This document shows positions 1 through 7,721 of a DNA stretch of 64,000 bases, piece after piece. The stretch comes from Bacteroidota bacterium. GTDB lineage: Bacteria > Bacteroidota > Bacteroidia > Chitinophagales > Chitinophagaceae. The notes under the pieces are model-generated. The model did not search any database, had not been told where the DNA came from, and saw only the letters and a list, made by a program, of their open reading frames with translations. Location: positions 62,001 through 126,000 of the forward strand of contig JACPEA010000009.1 of assembly GCA_016183765.1 (NCBI GenBank). Direction: 5' to 3'. Position numbers and translations under genes: made by a program. The number at the start of each line of letters is the position of its first letter. The first letter of the stretch is position 1.

Positions 1-884
1 GTTATGCCTCCAACGAAACAGATGATTATATGCCGCTGGCACTCGATCTGGCCCACAAGATCCTGATCGAACTGGCTGCGCTGAGAAGAGAGAACAAACA
101 GATCAAATACCTCCGTCCTGATGCGAAAAGCCAGGTGACACTGGAGTATGACGATAATAACCGCCCCGTTCGTATCGATGCGATCGTGGTGTCTACCCAG
201 CACGATGATTTTGATACTGAAGCCAAAATGCTGGCCAAGATCAAAGAAGACATCATCAACATCCTGATCCCCAGGGTGAAAGCCAAATACAAGAAATACG
301 CAAAACTGTTCAACGATAAGATCAAATACCATATCAACCCAACCGGTAAGTTCGTGATTGGTGGTCCGCATGGCGATACCGGTCTGACCGGCCGTAAGAT
401 CATCGTAGATACCTACGGTGGTAAGGGAGCACACGGTGGTGGCGCTTTCAGCGGAAAAGATCCCAGCAAGGTAGACCGTTCAGCAGCCTATGCAACCCGC
501 CACATCGCTAAAAACCTGGTAGCAGCCGGTATTGCGGATGAAGTGCTGGTTCAGGTATCATATGCAATCGGCGTAGCACAGCCTACTTCTATCAACGTGA
601 ATACCTACGGTACTGCCAAGGTTCAGCTGACCGACGGACAGATCGGTAAGATCGTGGAAAGTATTTTTGATATGCGTCCTTACTTTATCGAGCAGCGCCT
701 GAAACTGCGTACCCCTATGTACAGCGAAACGGCAGCTTACGGTCACATGGGTCGTAAGACCGAAGTGGTAACCAAAGAGTTCACCCTGCCCAACGGTAAA
801 GTGAAGAAAGTAAAAGTAGAACTGTTCACCTGGGAGAAACTGGATTATGTTACTAAAGTGAAAAAAGCTTTCGGCATAAAATAA
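1..884 (+). CDS. metK: S-adenosylmethionine synthetase, 3' part
   Basis: This enzyme makes S-adenosylmethionine from methionine and ATP in the cytoplasm. The reading frame is open from base 3 and runs off the left edge, so the N-terminal third is missing. The visible part starts with the NETDDYMPL segment typical of MetK. It also carries the glycine-rich signature [19 protein letters not shown], which is the phosphate-binding loop of the family, and the preceding [12 protein letters not shown] motif. The C-terminus ends where the family normally ends. A Rho-independent terminator follows 25 bases after the stop, so the gene looks like the last or only gene of its transcript. Identification is secure. 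Confidence 0.97.
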   Translation, partial: YASNETDDYMPLALDLAHKILIELAALRRENKQIKYLRPDAKSQVTLEYDDNNRPVRIDAIVVSTQHDDFDTEAKMLAKIKEDIINILIPRVKAKYKKYAKLFNDKIKYHINPTGKFVIGGPHGDTGLTGRKIIVDTYGGKGAHGGGAFSGKDPSKVDRSAAYATRHIAKNLVAAGIADEVLVQVSYAIGVAQPTSINVNTYGTAKVQLTDGQIGKIVESIFDMRPYFIEQRLKLRTPMYSETAAYGHMGRKTEVVTKEFTLPNGKVKKVKVELFTWEKLDYVTKVKKAFGIK

Positions 885-908
885 TTCTTCCAACAACCAC
901 ATAATCAG

Positions 909-935
909 GCCCCTGCACACCAGCAGGGGCTTTTT
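909..935 (+). terminator. Rho-independent terminator after metK
   Basis: GCCCCTGC (909-916) and GCAGGGGC (923-930) form a perfect 8-bp stem with a 6-base loop, followed by TTTTT. It lies 25 bases after the metK stop codon. Confidence 0.93.
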
Positions 936-1049
936 GTTTTCCGTAACGAGGTTGAGTAATTTTGATAGGCTCGCAGATAAACCCCGTAGCTGCAACCTTA
1001 CAAAGACAACGACTGTGAAAGAAACGACTGCTGACTTAAAAAATCAATG

Positions 1050-1141
1050 CGGAAAGCCCCATCGGGGCAACATCCTAATAGAAAAAATGAAAATCCAAAT
1101 CAATCAATTCGGAAAACCCCATCGGGGCAACATCCTAATAG
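1050..1141. repeat. Two direct repeats with GCCCCATCGGGGC palindrome
   Basis: Bases 1050-1081 and 1110-1141 match over 32 positions with one difference. Each contains a small palindrome, GCCCC-ATC-GGGGC at 1056-1068 and ACCCC-ATC-GGGGC at 1116-1128, followed by AACATCCTAATAG. The 3-base loop and the position just upstream of a Y1 transposase fit REP elements mobilised by a RAYT protein. Confidence 0.8.
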
Positions 1142-1164
1142 GAAATGGAAAATATAAAAACAAA

Positions 1165-1177
1165 GCCCCGTAGGGGC
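1165..1177. repeat. Third REP-like palindrome, GCCCCGTAGGGGC
   Basis: It has the same 5-bp arms and 3-base loop as the two upstream copies, with loop GTA instead of ATC. It lies 27 bases before the transposase start codon. Confidence 0.7.
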
Positions 1178-1203
1178 GAAATAAATTGCAAAACAAATAC
1201 AAG

Positions 1204-1665
1204 ATGGCAAACACATACACCCAAATATATCTGCATATTGTGTTTTCGGTAAAAGGACGACAAAACCTGATTCAAAAAAAATGGAAAGACGAATTATACA
1301 AATACATCTGTGGAATTGTCAATGGAAAAGAACAAAAAGTATATGCCATTGGAGGCGTGTCAGACCATATACATATACTGATCAGTATGAGACCGAATAT
1401 GGCTATTTCAGATTTAGTTAGAGATATTAAAGCAAATTCATCAAAATGGATAAATGAAAAGGGATATGTAATTGGTAAATTTCAATGGCAGGAAGGTTTT
1501 GGCGCATTTTCATATGGTCAATCACAATTAGATACGGTAATAGCCTACATCAATAATCAGGAACAACATCATCAAAAGAGGGCATTTAAAGATGAATATA
1601 GGGAGCTCTTACAAAAATTTAATGTTGCATACGATGAAAAATATCTTTTTGAATGGATTGAATGA
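1204..1665 (+). CDS. REP-associated tyrosine transposase (RAYT, IS200/IS605-like Y1 family)
   Basis: This 153-residue protein belongs to the Y1 single-strand transposase fold. The HUH metal-binding motif is visible as HIH at residues 55-57 (VSDHIHILI). The likely nucleophile is Y115 in YINNQ, followed by QHH, typical of these enzymes. ATG 1204 starts the canonical MANTYTQIYLHIVFS N-terminus; the TTG six codons upstream is less likely. The gene is clearly more AT-rich than its neighbours, which suggests horizontal origin. It is bracketed by palindromes (1056-1177 and 1670-1733). No partner tnpB and no clear IS ends are visible, so a domesticated RAYT is more likely than a complete insertion sequence. 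Confidence 0.9.
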   Translation: MANTYTQIYLHIVFSVKGRQNLIQKKWKDELYKYICGIVNGKEQKVYAIGGVSDHIHILISMRPNMAISDLVRDIKANSSKWINEKGYVIGKFQWQEGFGAFSYGQSQLDTVIAYINNQEQHHQKRAFKDEYRELLQKFNVAYDEKYLFEWIE

Positions 1666-1669
1666 TGCC

Positions 1670-1733
1670 ACTCCTACGGAGTTGGATACATCTCATATTC
1701 CATTATTCTATTATTATGATGCTCCTATGGAGC
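1670..1733. repeat. Downstream REP-like palindromes (ACTCC-TAC-GGAGT and GCTCC-TAT-GGAGC)
   Basis: Two palindromes with 5-bp arms and 3-base loops sit at 1670-1682 and 1721-1733, just after the transposase stop codon. Their arms differ from the upstream GCCCC/GGGGC type, but the architecture is the same. Confidence 0.7.
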
Positions 1734-2058
1734 AGAGATTAGGTTTTATGGTTTGACGGAAGAGGAAATTAACATAAATGGCAACATTGGCAATCTGTAA
1801 CAGCCACACGGATTGGCAAGCCGCACCAGCCGGTGATGAAGACCAGGATTTGGCAAAGACTGTGTCTATCCTATTGCACAACCCACAGACAATCAACACA
1901 GAAAGCAGAATGGTAGCAGCTGGCAGCGGATTGGCGTAATAGCAGGTTCAGTGCTAAATTAAACAGTAGTAATTTTAATCAATATTTGTGCTTGGTTAAC
2001 AGTGTCGTACTCCAATATCCGGCACTACGCCAAGCCGCAACCCACTCAATCAACAGGT
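1734..2058. other. Intergenic region, no supported gene
   Basis: About 325 bases. A 53-codon frame with an ATG runs from 1778 to 1939, but it resembles nothing I know and has no clear ribosome binding site. The region could be degenerate sequence next to the transposase. Confidence 0.4.
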
Positions 2059-2553
2059 ATGAAAAGGAACCTTTCCGTGGCCGCTGTCAGTTGTATGATC
2101 ATGGTCGTTGTCATGCAATGGCAGGGTAGCACCCTCAAAACTCCCACCAGTCCGTATGGTATCGTGGACCTGGAGTTTGCCAATAGCTCCACATTGCTGC
2201 AAACAACCCTGACAGGCTGGGACCTCTCTGTTGCCAAAATGAATATCTGGCTCGATTTTGTCTTCATTGTCACCTATGTCCTCTTTCTTTCCCTGGCTGC
2301 CGAAATAACGGCTATGAAATGGGCACCCAAAAGCTGGCTGGCACAAACAGGGATATTCCTGGCGAAAGCTACCTGGGTGGCAGGTATCCTGGATATTGCA
2401 GAAAACCTGCTGATGCTGAAGACCCTTGCGGGTAATTATGATGAGATGTCGCTGCGGCTCACTTTTTTCTGTGCAGCGGCAAAATTTGTATTGGTGGGAC
2501 TGGTCATCGTATACCTGTTAGTGTGCCTGCCGAACTCGCTTCGGAAACGATAG
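2059..2553 (+). CDS. Four-helix membrane protein of unknown function
   Basis: I do not recognise a named family. The 164-residue product has about four hydrophobic stretches. One is near residues 6-20, one in the segment starting IWLDFVFIVTYVLFLS, one around GIFLAKATWVAGILDIAENLL, and one near the C-terminus around FVLVGLVIVYLLV. It ends in a basic tail. An in-frame GTG at 2002 would add 19 polar residues; ATG 2059 is preferred because the hydrophobic segment follows it directly after MKRN. It lies alone between the transposase region and rlmB. Confidence 0.65.
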   Translation: MKRNLSVAAVSCMIMVVVMQWQGSTLKTPTSPYGIVDLEFANSSTLLQTTLTGWDLSVAKMNIWLDFVFIVTYVLFLSLAAEITAMKWAPKSWLAQTGIFLAKATWVAGILDIAENLLMLKTLAGNYDEMSLRLTFFCAAAKFVLVGLVIVYLLVCLPNSLRKR

Positions 2554-2581
2554 ACGAAATCAAATGATCAGGAAGCCCTCT

Positions 2582-2613
2582 TTTCAGAACGGTAATGGAA
2601 ATAAGTACATTTG
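2582..2613 (+). promoter_or_regulatory. Bacteroidetes-type promoter for rlmB
   Basis: TTTC at 2582-2585, a 20-base spacer, and TACATTTG at 2606-2613, matching the -7 consensus TAnnTTTG. Only CAG separates the motif from the ATG at 2617, so the transcript should be leaderless or nearly so. Confidence 0.6.
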
Positions 2614-2616
2614 CAG

Positions 2617-3363
2617 ATGGCTATCAAACAAAGCTCCTTAATTATTGGCCGGCAGCCGCTGGCAGAAGCCTTGCAAACAGGGAAAGCGATCGATAAGATC
2701 TTGTTGCAGAAGAATGCTTCCGGTGATGTGATCAATACCATCCGTAAACTGGCCCGTGACCAGAACGTGCCCATCCAGCTGGTACCGGTGGAGAAACTGA
2801 ATGGTATGACCAAGGCCAATCACCAGGGTGTGCTGGCTTTTGTTGCGCGTGTTCAGTACATGGACCTGCAACAGGTGATCGATTACGTGGTTTCCAAAGG
2901 AGAACTTCCCCTGTTCCTGATGCTGGATGGGGTAACCGATGTGAGAAATATCGGTGCTATTGCCAGAAGCGCTGTCTGCTGTGGTGCACAGGCTGTCATC
3001 ATTCCCGACAAAGGGGTAGGCGCCTTGAATGAGGAAGCCATGAAAAGCAGTGCCGGTGCACTGGAACAGATCCATATCTGCCGCGTGAACAGTTTGCTGA
3101 AAGCGGTGGACACGTTGCACCTGAACGGCATACTCGTATTCACCAGCGAAATGCGGGCGGAGAAAAATGTTTTTGAACTTCCTTTCACCGATCCCTGCTG
3201 TATCATCATGGGAGATGAGGGTAAGGGGGTTCAGCCTTACCTGGCCAAAGCTGCAGATCATTTTTTCAAGATACCTATGGCAACCGGTTTCGATTCTTTC
3301 AATGTGTCCGTAGCCAGTGGTATCATTTTATATGAAGCCATGAAACACCGTATGGGTAAGTAA
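2617..3363 (+). CDS. rlmB: 23S rRNA 2'-O-methyltransferase of the RlmB/TrmH (SpoU) family
   Basis: The protein (248 residues) is a SPOUT-class RNA methyltransferase using S-adenosylmethionine. The N-terminal domain shows the RlmB pattern, IIGRQPLAEAL followed by NHQGVLAFV. The C-terminal trefoil-knot domain has the three family motifs: DGVTDVRNIGAIARSA, IIMGDEGKGVQPYL and the final FNVSVASGIILYEAM. Methylation of 23S rRNA guanosine is the expected role, although the family also includes tRNA methylases. ATG 2617 is chosen over TTG 2611. The stop codon overlaps the start of the next gene by one base, suggesting translational coupling. Confidence 0.9.
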   Translation: MAIKQSSLIIGRQPLAEALQTGKAIDKILLQKNASGDVINTIRKLARDQNVPIQLVPVEKLNGMTKANHQGVLAFVARVQYMDLQQVIDYVVSKGELPLFLMLDGVTDVRNIGAIARSAVCCGAQAVIIPDKGVGALNEEAMKSSAGALEQIHICRVNSLLKAVDTLHLNGILVFTSEMRAEKNVFELPFTDPCCIIMGDEGKGVQPYLAKAADHFFKIPMATGFDSFNVSVASGIILYEAMKHRMGK

Positions 3364-4253
3364 TGGATACGATCAAAACATCACTCCCCACTCCCCACTC
3401 ACCACTCACGTTGGTCGAGTGCCCCCGCGATGCCATGCAGGGATGGTCGCGTTTTATCGCAACAGCCGATAAGATCCGCTACCTGAATGCCTTACTGCAG
3501 GTGGGTTTTGATACACTTGATTTTGGCAGTTTCGTTTCGCCCAAAGCCATTCCGCAAATGGCCGATACCAGGGAAGTGATTGCAGGACTTGATCTGTCAG
3601 GATCGGCAACCCAATTGCTGGCCATCGTTGCCAATACCCGTGGTGCCGAAGAAGCCGTTGTGTTCGATGAGATCCGTTACCTGGGTTTTCCATTTTCCTT
3701 ATCACCCACATTCCAGTTGCGTAATACCAACAGCAGCCCGGAAGAAAGTGTACAGCGGGTGGAATCGATACAGGAGCTTTGTATCAGGAACAGTAAGGAG
3801 ATGGTGGTATACCTGAGTATGGGATTCGGCAATCCTTATGGCGATGCCTATACGGAAGATATCCTGCTGTACTGGGCGGATGAGATGCACCGGCGCGGGA
3901 TCCATACGCTTTCACTGGCTGATACCGTTGGTGTGGCAACACCTGAACAGATCCGATTTGCCTTGCAGACACTCATTCCCAGGTATCCGGATATCCGGTT
4001 TGGGGTGCACCTGCATTCCGGCCCCGGCCAATGGCTGGCAAAGACCGAAGCGGCGCTGGATGCCGGTTGCCTCCGTTTTGACGGTGCCCTGAAAGGCATC
4101 GGAGGCTGCCCGATGGCGCAGGATGAACTGGTGGGCAATATGGATACGGAATTGCTGATCGGTTATTTTGAACAAAAGGGATTATTGCAGCACCTTAACA
4201 AAAAAGCATTGGCAGAGAGTTTGCAGATCGCTGCTGACATATTTGTACACTGA
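3363..4253 (+). CDS. Hydroxymethylglutaryl-CoA lyase
   Basis: The enzyme cleaves HMG-CoA to acetyl-CoA and acetoacetate, the last step of leucine breakdown. It is a 296-residue TIM barrel of the HMGL-like family. The metal site is visible as D23 in LVECPRDA, H216 and H218 in GVHLHSGPG, and N259. The lyase signature GIGGCPMAQDELVGN carries the catalytic Cys249. The usual EVGPRDG motif is changed to ECPRDA. The first 16 residues are rich in Pro, Thr and Ser and are encoded by a low-complexity tract (3380-3410) that matches an intergenic word elsewhere in the window. The ATG overlaps the rlmB stop (TAATG). A related aldolase-type lyase cannot be excluded. Confidence 0.88.
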   Translation: MDTIKTSLPTPHSPLTLVECPRDAMQGWSRFIATADKIRYLNALLQVGFDTLDFGSFVSPKAIPQMADTREVIAGLDLSGSATQLLAIVANTRGAEEAVVFDEIRYLGFPFSLSPTFQLRNTNSSPEESVQRVESIQELCIRNSKEMVVYLSMGFGNPYGDAYTEDILLYWADEMHRRGIHTLSLADTVGVATPEQIRFALQTLIPRYPDIRFGVHLHSGPGQWLAKTEAALDAGCLRFDGALKGIGGCPMAQDELVGNMDTELLIGYFEQKGLLQHLNKKALAESLQIAADIFVH

Positions 4254-4255
4254 CC

Positions 4256-5254
4256 ATGAAGTTTCATTTTGAATTTGATATTAAACGCGCACCCAAACCT
4301 GTTCAGCATCCGCAGCAGCTGATGCTGATGGGTTCCTGTTTTACAGAGAATATCGGCGATAAATTGCGTAAACATAAATTCAAAGTGCTGGAGAACCCGA
4401 ACGGGATCCTGTTCAATCCCGTAAGCGTGGCAGAAGCAGTGGACAGTTATCTTTCCGGAAAATTGTTCACCGCCTCTGATATTTTCCTGCACAACGAGAC
4501 CTGGCATAGCTGGAAACACCATAGCCGTTATTCCGGCATCACTGCCGAGGAATGTATCAGTAAGATCAATGGCTCCATTACGCAGGCACACCAATACCTG
4601 AAACATACCGATCACCTCATGATCACATTGGGCTCTGCCTGGTTATACACGTTAACCTCAGAAGCCGCCAATGCAGTTCCGGGTTCTGTAGCCGCGAATA
4701 ACCATAAAGCACCGGCCAGCTGGTTCCGGAAAAGACTGATGCCGGTAACAGAGGCAGTTGCATTGCTGGGTGATATGGTCAGGAAATTACAGGCGTATAA
4801 TCCCTCGTTACAGCTCATTTTCACCATCAGCCCGGTACGACACCTGCGGGAAGGCGTGATCGAAAATAACCGAAGTAAAGCGGTACTCATACAGGCGGTA
4901 CATGAACTGGTAGACAATTTTGAGCAGTTGTATTATTTCCCAGCCTACGAATTGGTGATCGATGACCTGCGCGATTACCGGTTTTATGCAGAGGACCTGG
5001 TACATCCCAACTACCATGCAACGCAATATGTATGGGATAAATTCACCGATGCCTGCATGAATGAAGAAACGCGATCGTTGATGAAAGAGATCGCGGAACT
5101 GAACCTGGCTTTTCAGCACAAACCATTCAATCCCGGAACCTCCCAGCACCAGAAATTCCTGAAGACCTACCTGGTTAAGACCCAATCCTTACAGGAACGT
5201 TACCCATACCTTGATCTTTCGGGTGAACTGGAATATTTCAGAAATCATCTTTGA
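4256..5254 (+). CDS. GSCFA domain protein, probable SGNH-type hydrolase
   Basis: The N-terminus carries GSCFTENIG (from about residue 26), the motif that names the GSCFA family. The block LMITLGSAWLY and the late EDLVHPN segment, with a likely catalytic Asp-x-x-His, fit an SGNH-hydrolase fold. The protein has 332 residues, no signal peptide and no membrane segment, so it is likely cytoplasmic. The substrate is unknown. It starts two bases after the HMG-CoA lyase stop, so rlmB, the lyase and this gene probably form one transcript. A role in the same pathway as the lyase is conjecture. Confidence 0.85.
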   Translation: MKFHFEFDIKRAPKPVQHPQQLMLMGSCFTENIGDKLRKHKFKVLENPNGILFNPVSVAEAVDSYLSGKLFTASDIFLHNETWHSWKHHSRYSGITAEECISKINGSITQAHQYLKHTDHLMITLGSAWLYTLTSEAANAVPGSVAANNHKAPASWFRKRLMPVTEAVALLGDMVRKLQAYNPSLQLIFTISPVRHLREGVIENNRSKAVLIQAVHELVDNFEQLYYFPAYELVIDDLRDYRFYAEDLVHPNYHATQYVWDKFTDACMNEETRSLMKEIAELNLAFQHKPFNPGTSQHQKFLKTYLVKTQSLQERYPYLDLSGELEYFRNHL

Positions 5255-5279
5255 GAAATGGGATTAACTACCCGCCGGA

Positions 5280-5888
5280 TCAATGGATCCGGTCGCCCCT
5301 GATCTCCAGGTCTTTCATGATCTCGGTCTCGTGGGCCAGCCATTCTTTCCAGCGCTTTTTTACCTTGGTTTTGCCGAGATAGGTTTCAGCCAGATCGATA
5401 AATAAGGTATAATGTCCCGCTTCGCTCTCCATGAACCGGCGGTAGAACTTGCGCAGATATGCATCCGGTAAACCTTCGCTCAGTCGCTTGAAGCGTTCAC
5501 AACTCCGGGCTTCTATCATGGCCATGGTGAGCAGATGGTCCAGCAGCCGGTCTTCCGGACTGCCTCCTTTTTTCTGGAACTCGATCAGTTTGTTCACATA
5601 TTCATCCCTGCGTTGTTTGCCCAGCTTCAGGTTCCTTTTGTGCAGCTCATTCAATACCAGCCTGAAATGCCCCCATTCTTCCGTCACGATCGGAGCCAGC
5701 TCTGCCACCAGCCGCTCTTTGTCTGAATACCGCTGTATCAGGGTGATACAGGTAGTGGCTGCTTTCTGCTCACAATACGCATGGTCGGTGAGGATGGCTT
5801 CCAGCGATATATTGGCAAGGTCCACCCAACGGGGATCGGTGGGTAGTTGCAGGCCGAGGATGTTCTTGGTGTGTTGGGAGAGGGGCAT
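5280..5888 (-). CDS. miaE: tRNA-(ms2io6A)-hydroxylase MiaE-like diiron protein
   Basis: The 202-residue protein matches the MiaE family, which hydroxylates the isopentenyl side chain of modified A37 in tRNA. Diiron ligands are visible as Glu and His in helical repeats: LEAILTDHAYCEQKAA, TEEWGHFRLVL, IEARSCERFKRL and ESEAGHYTLFIDLAETY. The start is set at 5888 (MPLSQHTKNILGLQLPTDPRW); an in-frame ATG far upstream would run through the bioF promoter and coding start. It is convergent with the GSCFA gene and divergent from bioF. Confidence 0.92.
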   Translation of the reverse strand: MPLSQHTKNILGLQLPTDPRWVDLANISLEAILTDHAYCEQKAATTCITLIQRYSDKERLVAELAPIVTEEWGHFRLVLNELHKRNLKLGKQRRDEYVNKLIEFQKKGGSPEDRLLDHLLTMAMIEARSCERFKRLSEGLPDAYLRKFYRRFMESEAGHYTLFIDLAETYLGKTKVKKRWKEWLAHETEIMKDLEIRGDRIH

Positions 5889-5935
5889 GGTTAATGAGTG
5901 AATGAGTGAATGAAATGATTTGTGGTTTGTTGGGG

Positions 5936-5964
5936 CAAATATCTGGTACAATCCGTTAGTTTTG
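5936..5964. promoter_or_regulatory. Divergent promoter region of miaE and bioF
   Basis: On the plus strand TAGTTTTG (5957-5964) matches TAnnTTTG and ends 4 bases before the bioF ATG. On the minus strand GATATTTG (5943-5936) matches seven of eight positions and would serve miaE. A clear -33 element is not seen for either. Confidence 0.5.
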
Positions 5965-5968
5965 GTAT

Positions 5969-7057
5969 ATGTACCGGGATGATTTTTTGCAGAAAAAACT
6001 GAATGAGCGGAAGCAGGGGCATGCATTTCGACAACTGCGCCTGCCTGGGGGGAAGACCGATTTCTGTTCGAATGATTACCTGGGTATCGTTCACGACCGG
6101 TTGCTGAAAAATCCTGTTGCAGCAATGCATTCGGGTTCTACGGGGTCGAGATTACTGGCGGGTAACTATGCTTTGATAGCGGAAACAGAGCAGCAGCTGG
6201 CCCAGTTCCATGAAGCAGATGCTGCACTGATATTCAACTCGGGTTATGATGCCAACCTGGGCCTGCTTTCTTCGGTTCCGCAGAAAGGGGATACGATCCT
6301 GTACGACCAGCTCTCGCATGCTTCTATCAGGGATGGTATCCGCTTATCGTTTGCACAGTCCTTTGCCTTTGCCCATAATGATCTGGCTGACCTGCAAAAA
6401 AAGCTGGCGCATGCGACCGGCACGGTTTTTATTGTTACAGAATCGGTTTTCAGTATGGATGGTGATACCTGTCCTTTACAGGAACTGGTGAGCATTGCCA
6501 GACAATGCCATGCGCACCTGATCATTGATGAGGCGCATGCTACCGGTGTAGTGGGTGAGAAGGGTGAGGGGCTGGTACAACATTTGGGTCTGCAGCGATC
6601 GGTATTTGCACGGGTACATACTTTCGGGAAAGCCTGTGGCTGTCATGGTGCAGTGGTGCTGGGATCCCGGGACCTGCGTGATTACCTGATCAATTTTGCC
6701 AGGAGCCTGGTGTATTCCACTTCCCTGCCGGAACATAGTGTGGCCATGATACAAAACAGTTACCAGGTCTTTCCGGGTATGCAGGCAGCGCGGTCCAGGC
6801 TGCAACAACTGATCCGGCAATTTCAGTCAGCTCCGCTGCGGTTTGAGAAACTGGTATCTGATACGCCCATACAGGTTGTGATCATCCCCGGAAATGAAGC
6901 GGTTCGGAAAGTGGCGGATGACCTGCAACAGCAAAACCTGGACGTGCGGGCCATCTTATATCCTACCGTACCAAAAGGAAAGGAAAGATTACGTGTGGTG
7001 CTGCATGCATTCAATACACTGGAAGAACTGGACAGGCTCATGACAGCATTGCGTTAA
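5969..7057 (+). CDS. bioF: 8-amino-7-oxononanoate synthase
   Basis: This PLP enzyme of the alpha-oxoamine synthase family condenses pimeloyl-thioester with alanine in biotin synthesis. Visible features are the early CSNDYLG motif, GSTGSRLLAGN, the PLP aspartate D187 in DEAHATGV, and Lys221 in HTFGKACGCHGA as the PLP Schiff-base lysine. At 362 residues it is slightly shorter than the family norm. It cannot be cleanly separated from 2-amino-3-ketobutyrate ligase by sequence reading, but the DEAHATG and GCHGA blocks favour BioF. Other bio genes are not adjacent; bioB lies about 40 kb away. Confidence 0.85.
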   Translation: MYRDDFLQKKLNERKQGHAFRQLRLPGGKTDFCSNDYLGIVHDRLLKNPVAAMHSGSTGSRLLAGNYALIAETEQQLAQFHEADAALIFNSGYDANLGLLSSVPQKGDTILYDQLSHASIRDGIRLSFAQSFAFAHNDLADLQKKLAHATGTVFIVTESVFSMDGDTCPLQELVSIARQCHAHLIIDEAHATGVVGEKGEGLVQHLGLQRSVFARVHTFGKACGCHGAVVLGSRDLRDYLINFARSLVYSTSLPEHSVAMIQNSYQVFPGMQAARSRLQQLIRQFQSAPLRFEKLVSDTPIQVVIIPGNEAVRKVADDLQQQNLDVRAILYPTVPKGKERLRVVLHAFNTLEELDRLMTALR

Positions 7058-7075
7058 TAGGATAAAACCCTAAGC

Positions 7076-7648
7076 ATGAACAGACCCTATACAGAGGACA
7101 AAGTATTTGATCGCATCAATTTTACAGAAAAGCCCCTGCTGTTGGGCGATTATGAATATTGCCGTTTTGAGAACTGCGATTTCTCCCGTACGGATCTCTC
7201 GGGGATCCATTTTACGGAATGCAGTTTTACCGGATGCAATCTGAGCATGGTAAAACTCCATAAAGCGAGTTTTAATAGTGTACAGTTCAAAGAATGTAAA
7301 CTGCTCGGTTTGCATTTCGAGGACTGCGATTCGGTGCTGTTCTCAGTGAATTTTGGCCATTGCCAGCTGGATCTTTCCTCTTTTTTTCAACTGAAAATGA
7401 AGAAGACAATGTTCAGTAACTGTAGTCTGAAAGAAGTGGATTTTACAGAAGCCGACCTAACAGCCTCTGTGTTCGATCATTGCGATCTGATCCGGGCCAT
7501 ATTCCTGCATACCGTTCTGGACAAGGCCGACCTTCGGACCAGCGTCCATTTTTCCATCGATCCTTCCCGTAACAAGGTCAAAAAGACAAAAGTATCCGCC
7601 CTTGGACTGGCTGGTTTTCTCGATGCCTACGATCTTGATATATTCTAG
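7076..7648 (+). CDS. Pentapeptide repeat protein
   Basis: The 190-residue protein is made largely of pentapeptide repeats of the A(D/N)LxX kind, for example CDFSRTDLSGIHF, CSFTGCNLSMV and VDFTEADLTASVFDHCDL. It should fold as a right-handed quadrilateral beta-helix. The C-terminal FSIDPSRNKVKKTKVS block is shared with the widespread bacterial family related to Qnr and McbG. Those relatives bind DNA gyrase, but many members have unknown roles, so a quinolone link is only a possibility. It starts 18 bases after bioF and may be cotranscribed. Confidence 0.88.
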   Translation: MNRPYTEDKVFDRINFTEKPLLLGDYEYCRFENCDFSRTDLSGIHFTECSFTGCNLSMVKLHKASFNSVQFKECKLLGLHFEDCDSVLFSVNFGHCQLDLSSFFQLKMKKTMFSNCSLKEVDFTEADLTASVFDHCDLIRAIFLHTVLDKADLRTSVHFSIDPSRNKVKKTKVSALGLAGFLDAYDLDIF

Positions 7649-7710
7649 GTCACCGATGGACGCTCTTTGTTAGTATCTGGAAGAAAAAGTGTTATTCACG
7701 GAAGAGGTGT

Positions 7711-7718
7711 TAGTTTTG
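7711..7718 (+). promoter_or_regulatory. TAGTTTTG -7 element before the DbpA-like helicase
   Basis: It matches TAnnTTTG exactly, and CAG then ATG follow at once, the same arrangement as rlmB. No good -33 element is seen. Confidence 0.45.
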
Positions 7719-7721
7719 CAG

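Larger units (their letters stand above)
936..1203. other. Intergenic region carrying REP-like repeats
   Basis: This gap lies between the metK terminator and the transposase. It holds two near-identical direct repeats exactly 60 bases apart and a third related palindrome. A 79-codon frame across it is made largely of these repeats, so I do not regard it as a gene. Confidence 0.6.

Noticed and set aside
934..1173. 79-codon frame after metK
   Set aside because: It is made of the REP-like direct repeats and shows duplicated peptide sequence for that reason; no ribosome site or relatives.
1778..1939. 53-codon frame downstream of the transposase
   Set aside because: No recognised relatives, no good ribosome binding site and no conserved context. 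Listed only as part of the intergenic region.
3848..4138. Long minus-strand frames opposite the HMG-CoA lyase and other genes
   Set aside because: They lie fully inside well-supported genes, follow their codon structure and resemble no proteins.
5889..6125. N-terminal extension of MiaE
   Set aside because: It would overlap bioF coding sequence and its promoter, and the family starts at 5888.
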